DNA of 51,888 nt from positions 1 to 51,888 of the forward strand of contig CACZDG010000006.1 of assembly GCA_902779865.1 (NCBI GenBank). The letters run 5' to 3'. Position numbers and translations under genes: made by a program. This DNA is from an uncultured bacterium (GTDB lineage: Bacteria > Verrucomicrobiota > Kiritimatiellia > RFP12 > UBA1067). The notes beneath the pieces were generated by a model. That model worked only from the letters and a program-made list of their open reading frames with translations. It was not told the origin of the DNA and did no database searches. Below are positions 31,683 to 40,366 of this stretch, in pieces (position 1 is the first letter of the stretch; each line of letters starts with the position of its first letter).

Positions 31683-32909
31683 TCAGCCCTTCAACGCCTC
31701 CACTGGATTCTTCGACGCTGCCAGAAAAGCCGGTACGAGCGACGCCAGCAGCCCGAACGCATACACGATCACCACCACCCAGACAACATCCGCCGTCACT
31801 ATGCGGTACGGTATCGCGTCGAGTCCGTAAACCGCCTTCGGGAACACCTCCACTCCGAAGTGCGCCAGTTTCTCCACGAGGTTCTGCAGGTTCATCAGTA
31901 CGCCATACGCGGCGGCGAGTCCGAGCGCGGTGCCGGCTGTGACCTGCATGAGGCCGTGTACCATGAACACGCCCATGATCTTCAACTTCGTGAAGCCAAG
32001 CGCCTTTAGGAGACCCACTTCAGCCGTCTTCTGCACGGTCAGCACAAGCAACGTATTCATCACGCAGAAAAGCGCAACCACGGTTATGAGCATCAGGAGA
32101 AGCGCTGTCATGTTCTTTTCCACGGCAAGGGCGTTGAATATCTCGCGGTCCGCCTGACGCCACGAAATCACGCGGCACATCGGCGCGGCGGCGGCGATCT
32201 TCTCGCAGACGGCTTCGAACACTGGCGCGTTGGCAGGCTCCGCAGTCTTCACGTGAACCGCGAACACGCCCTCCTCCATGCCCATCAGATCTCGTGCGTT
32301 TGGAAGCGAGCAGATGGCGAAATGCGCGTCGTAGTCGCGCTGCCCGGAAGAGAAAATCCCAGTCACGCGCCATTTGAGCGGCAGAAATATCTCGTCGCGG
32401 GAGGCGAGCGTCTTCGGAGAATACACGGTGACGTCGTCGCCAACCCATACGCCTAGCGAGCGGGCAAGGTCGATGCCAAGCACGATGGAATCGCCGTCAA
32501 GGTCGTAAGAGCCGGAAACCGGCTTGCCAATCTTGTAGGCATCGCTCATGCGGTCGGAATCTACGCCCATTACCATGGGCGTCGCAATGCGCCCGCGCCA
32601 TTCAAGCATCACGGGAGTGTCGATCGCGGGCGAAACGGAGGTGACGCCGGGAATTGCCTCTATCCGCTTCGCAAGCTCTTCTTCGCCGTGGATTACGTGA
32701 CGAGACCCGGCGGACTGCAAGGTGACGTGCGGCTTGAAATCGAGGATCTTCTCCTGCCACAGATCGCCGAAGCCGGTCATCACCGCACGAACGATGATCA
32801 CAACCGCAACGCCCAGCAATACACCCAAAACCGAAACGCAGGTAATCACGCTCGTGACGCTGCGCTTCGGCTTGAGGTACTTCTGTGCGAGGAATAGGCT
32901 GAACGGCAT
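31683..32909 (-). CDS. lolE: lipoprotein-releasing permease, LolC/LolE family
   Basis: This 408-residue four-helix permease has a first helix near the N-terminus (SVITCVSVLGVLLGVAVVII), a periplasmic domain of about 220 residues, then three helices (MTALLLMLITVVALFCVMNT onward) and the FtsX-type end VPAFLAASKNPVEALKG. A single gene probably makes a homodimer, as in bacteria with LolF-like permeases. It lies 3 bp after the TonB-like gene. Its place in an ExbBD operon ties lipoprotein export to envelope energisation; this link is inference from the gene order. Confidence 0.9.
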   Translation of the reverse strand: MPFSLFLAQKYLKPKRSVTSVITCVSVLGVLLGVAVVIIVRAVMTGFGDLWQEKILDFKPHVTLQSAGSRHVIHGEEELAKRIEAIPGVTSVSPAIDTPVMLEWRGRIATPMVMGVDSDRMSDAYKIGKPVSGSYDLDGDSIVLGIDLARSLGVWVGDDVTVYSPKTLASRDEIFLPLKWRVTGIFSSGQRDYDAHFAICSLPNARDLMGMEEGVFAVHVKTAEPANAPVFEAVCEKIAAAAPMCRVISWRQADREIFNALAVEKNMTALLLMLITVVALFCVMNTLLVLTVQKTAEVGLLKALGFTKLKIMGVFMVHGLMQVTAGTALGLAAAYGVLMNLQNLVEKLAHFGVEVFPKAVYGLDAIPYRIVTADVVWVVVIVYAFGLLASLVPAFLAASKNPVEALKG

Positions 32910-32912
32910 GGA

Positions 32913-34592
32913 TTAAAGGTCAATAGTTACGCCGACTTCGCCGGTCTTGTCCTTGGAAAGAGCCTCGACGTCCGCTTCGACCTCCGACGCCTTTAGCTGC
33001 GTCGTGGGCAGGTAGCGGTAATAGACCATCAGCTGCAAAGCCGCGAGGCAGGTGTCCATGACAGGGCGCGTGGTGTGCACGTCCTTGTTCACCCAGTGCC
33101 CGACGGGACGGTCGTTGCCCTTGGGGTCCTTGACCGTCACCGGCGTGCCGTCCTTGTTCTTGTCGTCGATGATCGCCTTCGGGTATAGCGCCTTCATCTC
33201 CGCGTTCCACTTCTTCCAGATCACCTGATGGGCGGGCAGCGCGTTCTTCGCCATGCCTGCCTGATACTTGCACTGCGCCGCATAGTAGCAGTAGTACTGC
33301 GGGCAGGCGCCTGCGCTCTTGTCGGAATTCCCCTTCAGCAGGTCTTTGGCTTCAAAGGTCGGCTTCCACTCTTTCATGAAGTCAAGTGCCGATTTGACCT
33401 CTTTCGTGTTGCCGTGCCCGAGCAGCTGCATTGCTAGGCAGCCGGTGGCCGTCAGGCCCGTCGGCTTCCCGCCTGCGGTGTAGTTGAACCCGCCTTCGCG
33501 GAAGTTACGGGTCTGGAGGCACTTGATTGCCTTCTTGATGCACTCTTCCATGCCGGATACGTGAATACCAGCCATCTTGCCGGCCTTGATAGCCTGAAGG
33601 GCCCATCCGGCGAACGAAAGGTCGTCGCGAGTGGATGAACGGTTGATGTTGTAATCCCAACCGCCGGTGGGTGACTGTCCCTTGACGATTCTGTTCAGGC
33701 ACTTCTCCGCAACGGGCAAGATTTCAGGGTTGGTGGTCATGGCATACGCCTCGCACAGCGCGTATGTCGCAATCAGGAATGCGTACTCATGGCCGTCGGC
33801 TCCGGCAACAACAGTCTTTCCACCCTTTTCGTGTACTGAACCTATCAAGTAGTTAATGGCGCGTTTGACGGTATCTCCAAACTCCGGCGAAGTCGGCGTC
33901 TCGTCATGGGCGAGGTACGTGAGGACGGCAAGTCCAGTCGATGCCGGCTTCACGCCCGGCCACGATCCGTCCGAGTTCTGGTGGAGCTTGAGCCAGCGCA
34001 GCGCCTTGAGCACGGCGGCCTCGGTCGTGGCGTCGCCGTAGTTCTTCCCGCCGTTAGTGTACCTGCCGCGCACGCCGGCGTTACGAGCGGTGCCGGCAAC
34101 GGACTTCATAGTGACGGGGCTCTTGATTTGGAGCATGGCGTCCATCTCCGCCACCTTGACGGACTGGGGCTCTGCCGTAGGCGGAGCGACTTCCGCCACG
34201 TCAGTCGGCGAAATGGTCGGGGTGTCCATCTGGATGTCCACCTCCACGTCCGGCGGCTGCTCGGTTTCCTCTGGCGGCTTCTCGGGTTCTGTCAGGTCTT
34301 CCTTTGTGTCTTCAACCTGCGCAATCTCTACGTTGATCTTCTTTTCGTTAGAGTCGCCCACGGCAGTCACCACGAAAAGGATCACCGCGCCGATGATTGG
34401 CAGGAGTATCGCAAGAAGCGGGGCAGCCTGGCGCTGAAGTTCAAGCACGGACTCCTTGTATTCGCGCGAGTCGTGCGGACGCCCGAATCCGGCGAACATC
34501 TTGAACAGGCGCTTGAAATATCCCTGTTCCTCGTATTTGGCCATCTCCTCGCGGAGCTGTTCCTTCATGCTTTCTTCGTCAATTGTCTCCAT
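32913..34592 (-). CDS. TonB-like membrane protein with prenyltransferase/squalene-oxidase repeats
   Basis: This is a 559-residue protein. A cytoplasmic head covers residues 1-55, one TM helix lies at about 57-78, and a Pro/Glu-rich linker (EKPPEETEQPPDVEVDIQMD) follows as in TonB. From about 187 to 540 there is an alpha/alpha-toroid domain made of squalene-oxidase/prenyltransferase repeats with QW-like motifs (HQNSDGSWPG, KGQSPTGGWDYN, FREGGFNYTAGGKPTGLTAT). The DXDD motif of terpene cyclases is not seen, so it is probably a binding or scaffold domain in the periplasm. Placed directly after ExbB and two ExbDs, it is likely the energised partner of that motor in place of TonB. Similar gene groups are known in PVC bacteria, but their role is unknown. 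Confidence 0.8.
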   Translation of the reverse strand: METIDEESMKEQLREEMAKYEEQGYFKRLFKMFAGFGRPHDSREYKESVLELQRQAAPLLAILLPIIGAVILFVVTAVGDSNEKKINVEIAQVEDTKEDLTEPEKPPEETEQPPDVEVDIQMDTPTISPTDVAEVAPPTAEPQSVKVAEMDAMLQIKSPVTMKSVAGTARNAGVRGRYTNGGKNYGDATTEAAVLKALRWLKLHQNSDGSWPGVKPASTGLAVLTYLAHDETPTSPEFGDTVKRAINYLIGSVHEKGGKTVVAGADGHEYAFLIATYALCEAYAMTTNPEILPVAEKCLNRIVKGQSPTGGWDYNINRSSTRDDLSFAGWALQAIKAGKMAGIHVSGMEECIKKAIKCLQTRNFREGGFNYTAGGKPTGLTATGCLAMQLLGHGNTKEVKSALDFMKEWKPTFEAKDLLKGNSDKSAGACPQYYCYYAAQCKYQAGMAKNALPAHQVIWKKWNAEMKALYPKAIIDDKNKDGTPVTVKDPKGNDRPVGHWVNKDVHTTRPVMDTCLAALQLMVYYRYLPTTQLKASEVEADVEALSKDKTGEVGVTIDL

Positions 34593-34616
34593 AACTGCCT
34601 CCTTCCGTGTTACATG

Positions 34617-35015
34617 TTAGTCCATGCTGAAGATAGATAGGTTGTACATCTTGTATTTGTTGCACGTATCAAGCACCCTCACCAGGAACCCGTGCGGAGA
34701 GTTGGCCGCGCAGCGTATCAGCACGATCGACTGAGTTGACGACGCAGACAGCCTCTTTAGGTGGCTGTCAAGCTCCTTGAACGAAACTCCGCGTCCGTTG
34801 AAGACAACGCCTTCGGTTCCTATGTCGATTTTGATGGAGGTGTCGTTCTCCTCCTTCTGTTCTGATCCGGAGTTGGGCGCGGGACGGTTCGCGTTGAGTT
34901 TCGAGAAGATGTCCTCCTGCTTGATCGTGACGATGAAGAAGATCATCAGCTGGAACACGACGTCGATCATCGGCGTCATCTCGGCTTTCGGATTGTCATA
35001 TTCTTTTCTTGCCAT
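34617..35015 (-). CDS. ExbD/TolR family biopolymer transport protein (second copy)
   Basis: This 132-residue protein has a short cytoplasmic N-terminus, one TM helix with the essential Asp (MTPMIDVVFQLMIFFIVTI) and a periplasmic domain ending in SSTQSIVLIRCAANSPHGFL. ExbD dimers sit in the ExbB pentamer and carry protons. It starts 18 bp after the first ExbD. Two different ExbD genes in a row suggest a heterodimer in the motor. Confidence 0.9.
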   Translation of the reverse strand: MARKEYDNPKAEMTPMIDVVFQLMIFFIVTIKQEDIFSKLNANRPAPNSGSEQKEENDTSIKIDIGTEGVVFNGRGVSFKELDSHLKRLSASSTQSIVLIRCAANSPHGFLVRVLDTCNKYKMYNLSIFSMD

Positions 35016-35033
35016 CGTCTGCCTCCTGCATCC

Positions 35034-35459
35034 CTATTGCTTAGACTTGTGCTCCTGGATCGCCACGAACGAAAGCTTCCACACGCCGCACGCGGCGCAG
35101 ATGTTCATCACCCTGGCCACGTCCCTGTGCCGGGTGTTCTTGTCTGCGCGGATCATGCAGGGGAACTCGGCGCCATAGCGGGCCTTGCGCTCCTTGATCT
35201 TCTGCTCGAGCATCTTGTCCGTCAGCGTGATGTTGCAGAGCGATACGCGCCCGCTCCTAGACACATCGATGGTAAGCTGCGACGGCGGCAGTTCCTCCTG
35301 GGTGAGGACGATGCCGTTCTTGCCGTCGGCAAGCTTGATGGTCGTGTCCTTGTCGTCGCTCATCTTGAGCGTCACGACGAAGAAGATGATCAGCTGGAAC
35401 ACGACGTCGATCATCGGCGTCATGTCCAGCGATACGTCCTCGTTCTTCGGTTTCTTCAT
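35034..35459 (-). CDS. ExbD/TolR family biopolymer transport protein (first copy)
   Basis: This 141-residue protein has the TM helix MTPMIDVVFQLIIFFVVTLK with the proton-carrying Asp. The periplasmic part contains IKLADGKNGIVLTQEELPPS and MIRADKNTRHRDVARVMNIC. Asp-Met-Thr-Pro-Met-Ile-Asp-Val is shared with the other ExbD, but the periplasmic halves differ strongly, so the two copies are not interchangeable. It begins 21 bp after the ExbB gene. Confidence 0.9.
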   Translation of the reverse strand: MKKPKNEDVSLDMTPMIDVVFQLIIFFVVTLKMSDDKDTTIKLADGKNGIVLTQEELPPSQLTIDVSRSGRVSLCNITLTDKMLEQKIKERKARYGAEFPCMIRADKNTRHRDVARVMNICAACGVWKLSFVAIQEHKSKQ

Positions 35460-35480
35460 GGGAAGGCCTCCTTCCCCGAC

Positions 35481-36299
35481 TTACGCAGCGGGCTCGACTT
35501 CGACGTTGCGGAGCGGCTTGATGAGCTCCATCGTGAGCGCCGCCATCCGCAGGATGAGCCTGTTGGCGTTGTTGCGGATCGAGTAGAAGAACGTGAGCGA
35601 CGGGATGGACACCACGAGGCCGCCGGCGGTGGTCCAGAGGGCCTGCGAGATGTTGCCGGCGAGCGCGCCGATGTCGGGCACGCCGGATGCGAGGGTCGCG
35701 AAGCAGAGGATCATGCCTTGCACCGTGCCGAGCAGACCGAGGGACGGGGCGAGGTTGGAGCACACCGAAATCCACGTAAGGCGCTGCATGATGCGCTCGA
35801 TTTCGAGGTCAGCCGCCGCGTTGACCGATTCCTGGATCACGTCGTAGCCGTCCTCCACGTGCTGGAACGCCGCCGCGAGCACGTTCGCCATCGGCGACGG
35901 CTCCGACTCGCAGGCCTTGATCGCCTTCATCACGTCGCCCTCGGCAACCGCGCCCTGGACGTTGTTGATGAGCGACTGCGGCATCAGCTTCTGGGGCTTG
36001 ATGAGCACCCAGCAGTCCACGATGAAGTAGATCGCCGCCGCGCCGTCGAGGAACAGCGCAAGCCACAGGATCACGCCAAGCGTGCCCGAGCCGGTCACCA
36101 CGTCCCAGAAGCCGCCGGGACCTGACTTCTTCTCTTCCTTCACCGCTCCGCCAGTTGCAGAGTCCGTAAGGCCGGCGTTGCCTGCAGCTGCTGGTGCCGG
36201 ATCGTCTGCCAGCGAAACTGACGCCGCGACCGGAGCCACGACAAGGCCAAGCAGCATCATAGCCGCGACCACACTCTTGCGCATCTTCTTCATGTTCAT
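35481..36299 (-). CDS. MotA/TolQ/ExbB proton channel protein
   Basis: This 272-residue protein has an N-terminal extension that looks like a signal peptide (MLLGLVVAPVAASVSLA) and a low-complexity linker. Three helices follow: LGVILWLALFLDGAAAIYFI, then around NLAPSLGLLGTVQGMILCFA, then AGNISQALWTTAGGLVVSIP. The GLLGTVQGM and ALWTTAGGL segments are the ExbB/TolQ signature. It forms the stator channel for the two ExbDs. The extended, cleavable N-terminus is typical of PVC and Bacteroidetes forms. An alternative ATG lies two codons in. Confidence 0.92.
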   Translation of the reverse strand: MNMKKMRKSVVAAMMLLGLVVAPVAASVSLADDPAPAAAGNAGLTDSATGGAVKEEKKSGPGGFWDVVTGSGTLGVILWLALFLDGAAAIYFIVDCWVLIKPQKLMPQSLINNVQGAVAEGDVMKAIKACESEPSPMANVLAAAFQHVEDGYDVIQESVNAAADLEIERIMQRLTWISVCSNLAPSLGLLGTVQGMILCFATLASGVPDIGALAGNISQALWTTAGGLVVSIPSLTFFYSIRNNANRLILRMAALTMELIKPLRNVEVEPAA

Positions 36300-36349
36300 T
36301 TCTTTCTTCCTTTTTTGGGGTTAGATTGTCTTTTCTTTACTGGTTGAAA

Positions 36350-37156
36350 TCACTTTTTTGCCCACGGGCTGGACGCATACGACGACTTCAGCTCCGTACG
36401 CATCACGTCGGCGCGGCCGCTCTGCCGGAGCGTGCTGAAGCAGAGCGCCGCCTTGTAGAGGGCTTCTGGACGCAGACGCTCCGCAATGTCCTCGTCCGTG
36501 TAGAGGTACACCACGCGAAGGTAGCCGTCCGTAAGGGCTTTCTTGCATGCGGCGTTGGACTCCTTGCCGTCTTTCATTATGATGTCGCCGGTCATCAACA
36601 AGGCCGCGCCGCGCGAGAAGCGGTCTTTGCCCTTGAGGGCCTTTTCCATGTTCTTCTCAAGGGCGGTACGACGGTTGAGCTTCAGGAGCGCGCTCCAGTA
36701 GGCGGGCGCGAGGTTGCCCTTGTAGGCTGCGGACGGCTCTCCGGCGATGATCGCCTCGCACGTCTTAAGCGCTTCGTCAGGCTTCTCCGCCGCGAGGTAG
36801 GCTTCGGCGAGATATCGGCCCGCGAGCTTGTCCCAGTCCAGGTGCGAATACTCCTTTACGATGTTCTTGAGCGCGGGAATCGCCGCCGCGCCGTTGCCGC
36901 TATTGACTTGCTCTACGGCTTTGTCGAATGCGGCGGGCTTGGGAATAACCAGCTCGGTGACGTCCGCAGCCTTGATCTGCACTTCCATCGACGCGCCTTT
37001 ATCCCCCTTCGTTACCACGTACGCCTTGTCGCGGGTGCTCCAGCGGATGGTGCCCTGCTCTTCGCCGTTCTCAGTCTTGACGGTGCCCGTCACCGCCCCC
37101 GCCGCCGTCGCGGCCGCAAGTGCGCACAGAGCTGCAAATATGATGTTCGTCTGCAT
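36350..37156 (-). CDS. secreted TPR-like protein of the ExbBD operon
   Basis: This is a 268-residue protein with signal peptide IFAALCALAAATAAGA, starting at ATG 37156 (AAAGGAG upstream). A short beta-rich part follows (TGTVKTENGEEQGTIRWSTR), then helical TPR-like repeats (AAIPALKNIVKEYSHLDWDK, then GRYLAEAYLAAEKPDEALKT). The repeats resemble those of the large TPR protein upstream. No enzyme motif is seen. It is probably a periplasmic adaptor for the ExbBD/TonB-like complex, by position only. Confidence 0.7.
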   Translation of the reverse strand: MQTNIIFAALCALAAATAAGAVTGTVKTENGEEQGTIRWSTRDKAYVVTKGDKGASMEVQIKAADVTELVIPKPAAFDKAVEQVNSGNGAAAIPALKNIVKEYSHLDWDKLAGRYLAEAYLAAEKPDEALKTCEAIIAGEPSAAYKGNLAPAYWSALLKLNRRTALEKNMEKALKGKDRFSRGAALLMTGDIIMKDGKESNAACKKALTDGYLRVVYLYTDEDIAERLRPEALYKAALCFSTLRQSGRADVMRTELKSSYASSPWAKK

Positions 37157-37181
37157 GGTGTTTTCGCTCCTTTCGTTTCGC

Positions 37182-40100
37182 TTAATTTCCTTCCAGCGGC
37201 TTGAGAACGGAATTGATCTTCTGCGCGTTCGCCCCGTTCGGGAAGAGCTGCCGGTACTTCTGACCATATTCAAGGATTTCTTCCTTGGGCGATCCGTTGT
37301 CCGCCATCAGGGGCAGAAGATGCCCGTAGCAGCGTTCAAGGTGCTCAAGCTCCGCCGGCGTCATGGCCGACGCCGGATGCGACTCGTTCGGTTCGTGCGC
37401 CATGAGGAACGCCTGGAAGGCGACGATGGCCTTGCCGCGCGTGATCTTCAACTGCTCCTGGAGGTTCATGTCCGCCTCCGCGGCCATCTTGCGCAGCAGA
37501 ATCTCGCCGCTGCGGAGGTCAAGCTCGTCTAGCGCGATCTTGGAACCCTTGCGGTAGTTGCGGAGTTTCTTCACCGCGCGCACTGCGGTGTTGAAGGAGT
37601 TCATGCGCAGCGTGTCGTCCTTCTCCTTGCTGCCCTCCTGAGAAGACACCTCGATGAGCATTTCGTACGCATCGACCACGAGCGAGGACTTTCCGAACTT
37701 CTCGACGAATTCGTCCAGCTTCTGACGTGCCGACGCATAGTTCTTCGCGCCGAAGAGCGCCTTGGCCTGGCCGATTGACGCCGGGGCTATGTACACAACG
37801 GAATTCGTGAGTGGCTTTGCGAGTTCGATCGCCCTGGAGTACGCCTCTTCCGCGACAGTCCAGCTTTTCGCCGTGAGCAGCGCGTCGCCGGCCTGCAGGA
37901 ACTGATAGGCGGAATACTTGCCGCCGGGAGTCTCGAGCATCTTCTTGTACGTAGCCACGCCCTCGGCGTTGAGCCCCATCTCGATGAGCGTGCTGGCAAG
38001 GCGCGGCACGGAGTTCTTGGCCTCGTCGGATTCGGGGAAGTCCTTCTGCAGACGCGCGAACGTCTCCTGCGACTTCTCCATGTTCTTCTCGGCGGTGTAG
38101 ATGGTGGCGATCTTCACGAGTGCCTGCGGCGCATATTCCCCCTTGGGATACGCCGCAAGGTATTTCTCGTATGCCTTAATCGCCTGCGCACGGAAAGCGG
38201 GAATCTTCGCCTCTGGCCAAGTCATGCGCTGCCAGCACGCGCCTTCGAGGAAGAGCGCCTGCGCGTGGCGGCGCTCGTACTGCTCCCTGTCCTCCTTCAG
38301 CATCGCCTTGCCGTCTTCGGCGAGCACCTTGGCGACCTCGTCGCCGGTTGCACGGAAGTCCTTGATGGCGCCGCCGACCTCGCGGTAGGCGTTCTTGCGC
38401 ATCGCCTCGGCCGCTTCGGTGTCGTTCGTTTCGGCTGCGGCGTCGAATGCGTCGAACCCGCGTCTCTGCTGCAGAAGCGCGAGGTTCAGCTGTGCCGTAG
38501 TGCGGGCGCCCGCCTTTTTCGTGACGCCTATGAACATGCGAAGATACTTCTCCTTCAATTCCCGGTTGCCGAGCTTGTCGTAGCAGGTCGAGAGGAACTG
38601 CAGCGAGTCGGCGTACAGCGGGGACTTGGAATACTTGTCAACGATCACGGAGAAATAACGGGCCGCCGTGTTCCAGTCTTCGGACGCGAACGCCTGCGAC
38701 GCGAGGACGTTCGCCGTCTGCGCGGCGTTGTAGTGGTCCGGGTAGTTGGCGAAATACGCGCCGTATAGTTCGTGCGCGCGCGCACGGTCGCCCAGATCGT
38801 TCTCCTTGGCCGCTAGGCGGAGCGTGCAGTCGCCTGCGGCGCGGACAAGGTCTTCGCCCTTGCCCTTGTACTGCGTTGCCAGGAAGTCCTCGGTCTCCTT
38901 CGCCTGCTTCGCGAACTCCTCCTGTTCCTTGGAACCCTTCTTCGCGTCCTGGCGGAGGTTTACATAGCACTCGGCGAGGACGCCGCGCGCGTTGACCGCC
39001 TCTTTTGTCTCGCCCATGCGGGCGACAAGGTCCTTGTATGCGTCGGCCGCCTTGGCGTACTCCTGGCCGCGGTACAGTTCGTATGCCGTGCCGACCTGCA
39101 TGTTGAGCACGTTCTCGCGCTGCTTTGCCGTGATGTTCGTCTTGATGTCCTTGTTGTAGCGCTTCTTCACGAACTCGGAGATCTTCTCCGTGAGTTCGCC
39201 GGCGTCCACGGCCCAGCTTGACTCGGGGTACTTCGCGAACACGTTGATCGCGTGGTTGAACGCACCGAGGCCGCTCCGGCCGCGGCCGCCCTTCACCCGC
39301 TCGCCGAAGAGGGCATCCTTTATCATGTCTTCGTTTGGCTTCGCTTTCTTGGATTCCGCAAGCACGGCGTTCCACAGCAGCTTCGCCAGCATGTAGCGGC
39401 ATTCGGGCATGGGGCTGGAACGCAGGTATCCGTTCTTGCCGTCGGGATCCTGTCTCACGAGGTCTTCGTGTATCTCGCTGAGCTTCGGCATGTACCTGTT
39501 CACGAGCGCCTGTGCCTCGGCCGTCTTGCCACGCAGCATCTCGATGTGCGCCTTCATCGCCACGGCCTTGCCGAACACTATGATCAAGTCGGTCTTCCAG
39601 AGAAGCTCCTTCACGTAGCCTTCGGCCTTCGCAAGGTATTCGGCGCGCTTCTTGGCCTGCTTGTCCTTCGGGTCGTCGGGGATCTCGTCCGCGAGGCGCA
39701 GCATCAGCTCCACCGCCTCTAGCGCAACGGAACACCACTTCACCACGCTGTCGCTGCCAAGGCTGTTCTGCCCGAGGGACAGCAGCGAACCGTACATGGC
39801 TATGGCGTCGTCGAATTTCTTTTCGCGCACGCAGATGCTCGCCCACTTGAATCCGCTCTCCACGTAGAAGTCGAGCAGGTCCGCGCTGGGCTTCTTGACG
39901 GTCTTGAAGAACTCGTCGTAGATTTTCCTGCACTCCGGCATCATGCCGCGGGCGTAGTAGGCGTCCGCCATCGAAAGGCGCAGGGCCCAGTACTCGCTTT
40001 CATGACCCTTCTTGCCCTTGAGCTCGTTTACGGCCTTTTGAACGGAGTCGAACTTGCCGAGGCGAAGATCGCCCTGCAGTTCGAGCACCCTGAGCTTAGG

Positions 40101-40331
40101 CATGGCCATAGGCCATTTCTTCTTGGCCTCCGCGATCACGCCCTCCGAGAAGTCGGGCATGTTCGCATCTACGAGGGCCTTGATGAATTCAAGCTCCTCC
40201 GTCATCGCGGGGTCGGCCTCAACCGGTTTCGCGGCCTCTCCGGCCGCGTCCTGGGCCGCCGCCCCGCGCGGAAAACAGGCGCACACGGCCGCAGCCGCAA
40301 GCGCACACGCTATGGTTTGCCTTAAGTTCAT
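37182..40331 (-). CDS. large secreted tetratricopeptide-repeat protein
   Basis: This 1049-residue exported protein starts at ATG 40331, six nt after the -10, with signal peptide ACALAAAAVCACFPRGAAAQ. Nearly the whole mature part is TPR-like helical hairpins rich in Ala, Lys and Glu, for example RDRAYELYGAYFANYP-like units near the middle and AYEKYLAAYPKGEYAPQALV around residue 720. The YfgC/BamD-like spacing suggests a periplasmic scaffold. It is the first gene of the eight-gene operon and is separated from the next gene by 25 bp. Partner or cargo cannot be read from sequence. Confidence 0.8.
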   Translation of the reverse strand: MNLRQTIACALAAAAVCACFPRGAAAQDAAGEAAKPVEADPAMTEELEFIKALVDANMPDFSEGVIAEAKKKWPMAMPKLRVLELQGDLRLGKFDSVQKAVNELKGKKGHESEYWALRLSMADAYYARGMMPECRKIYDEFFKTVKKPSADLLDFYVESGFKWASICVREKKFDDAIAMYGSLLSLGQNSLGSDSVVKWCSVALEAVELMLRLADEIPDDPKDKQAKKRAEYLAKAEGYVKELLWKTDLIIVFGKAVAMKAHIEMLRGKTAEAQALVNRYMPKLSEIHEDLVRQDPDGKNGYLRSSPMPECRYMLAKLLWNAVLAESKKAKPNEDMIKDALFGERVKGGRGRSGLGAFNHAINVFAKYPESSWAVDAGELTEKISEFVKKRYNKDIKTNITAKQRENVLNMQVGTAYELYRGQEYAKAADAYKDLVARMGETKEAVNARGVLAECYVNLRQDAKKGSKEQEEFAKQAKETEDFLATQYKGKGEDLVRAAGDCTLRLAAKENDLGDRARAHELYGAYFANYPDHYNAAQTANVLASQAFASEDWNTAARYFSVIVDKYSKSPLYADSLQFLSTCYDKLGNRELKEKYLRMFIGVTKKAGARTTAQLNLALLQQRRGFDAFDAAAETNDTEAAEAMRKNAYREVGGAIKDFRATGDEVAKVLAEDGKAMLKEDREQYERRHAQALFLEGACWQRMTWPEAKIPAFRAQAIKAYEKYLAAYPKGEYAPQALVKIATIYTAEKNMEKSQETFARLQKDFPESDEAKNSVPRLASTLIEMGLNAEGVATYKKMLETPGGKYSAYQFLQAGDALLTAKSWTVAEEAYSRAIELAKPLTNSVVYIAPASIGQAKALFGAKNYASARQKLDEFVEKFGKSSLVVDAYEMLIEVSSQEGSKEKDDTLRMNSFNTAVRAVKKLRNYRKGSKIALDELDLRSGEILLRKMAAEADMNLQEQLKITRGKAIVAFQAFLMAHEPNESHPASAMTPAELEHLERCYGHLLPLMADNGSPKEEILEYGQKYRQLFPNGANAQKINSVLKPLEGN

Positions 40332-40337
40332 GCCACA

Positions 40338-40366
40338 AGTATAGAGAAATTTAACCGATGTGTCAA
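40338..40366 (-). promoter_or_regulatory. strong promoter of the TPR-ExbBD-Lol operon, leaderless
   Basis: The minus strand has -35 TTGACA (40361-40366), a 17-bp spacer and -10 TATACT (40338-40343). ATG 40331 follows after six bases. The -35 overlaps the nagB stop codon. Confidence 0.8.

Noticed and set aside
32913..34592. Active terpene cyclase making hopanoids
   Set aside because: No DXDD motif was found, and a membrane anchor plus ExbBD context argue for a TonB-like scaffold.
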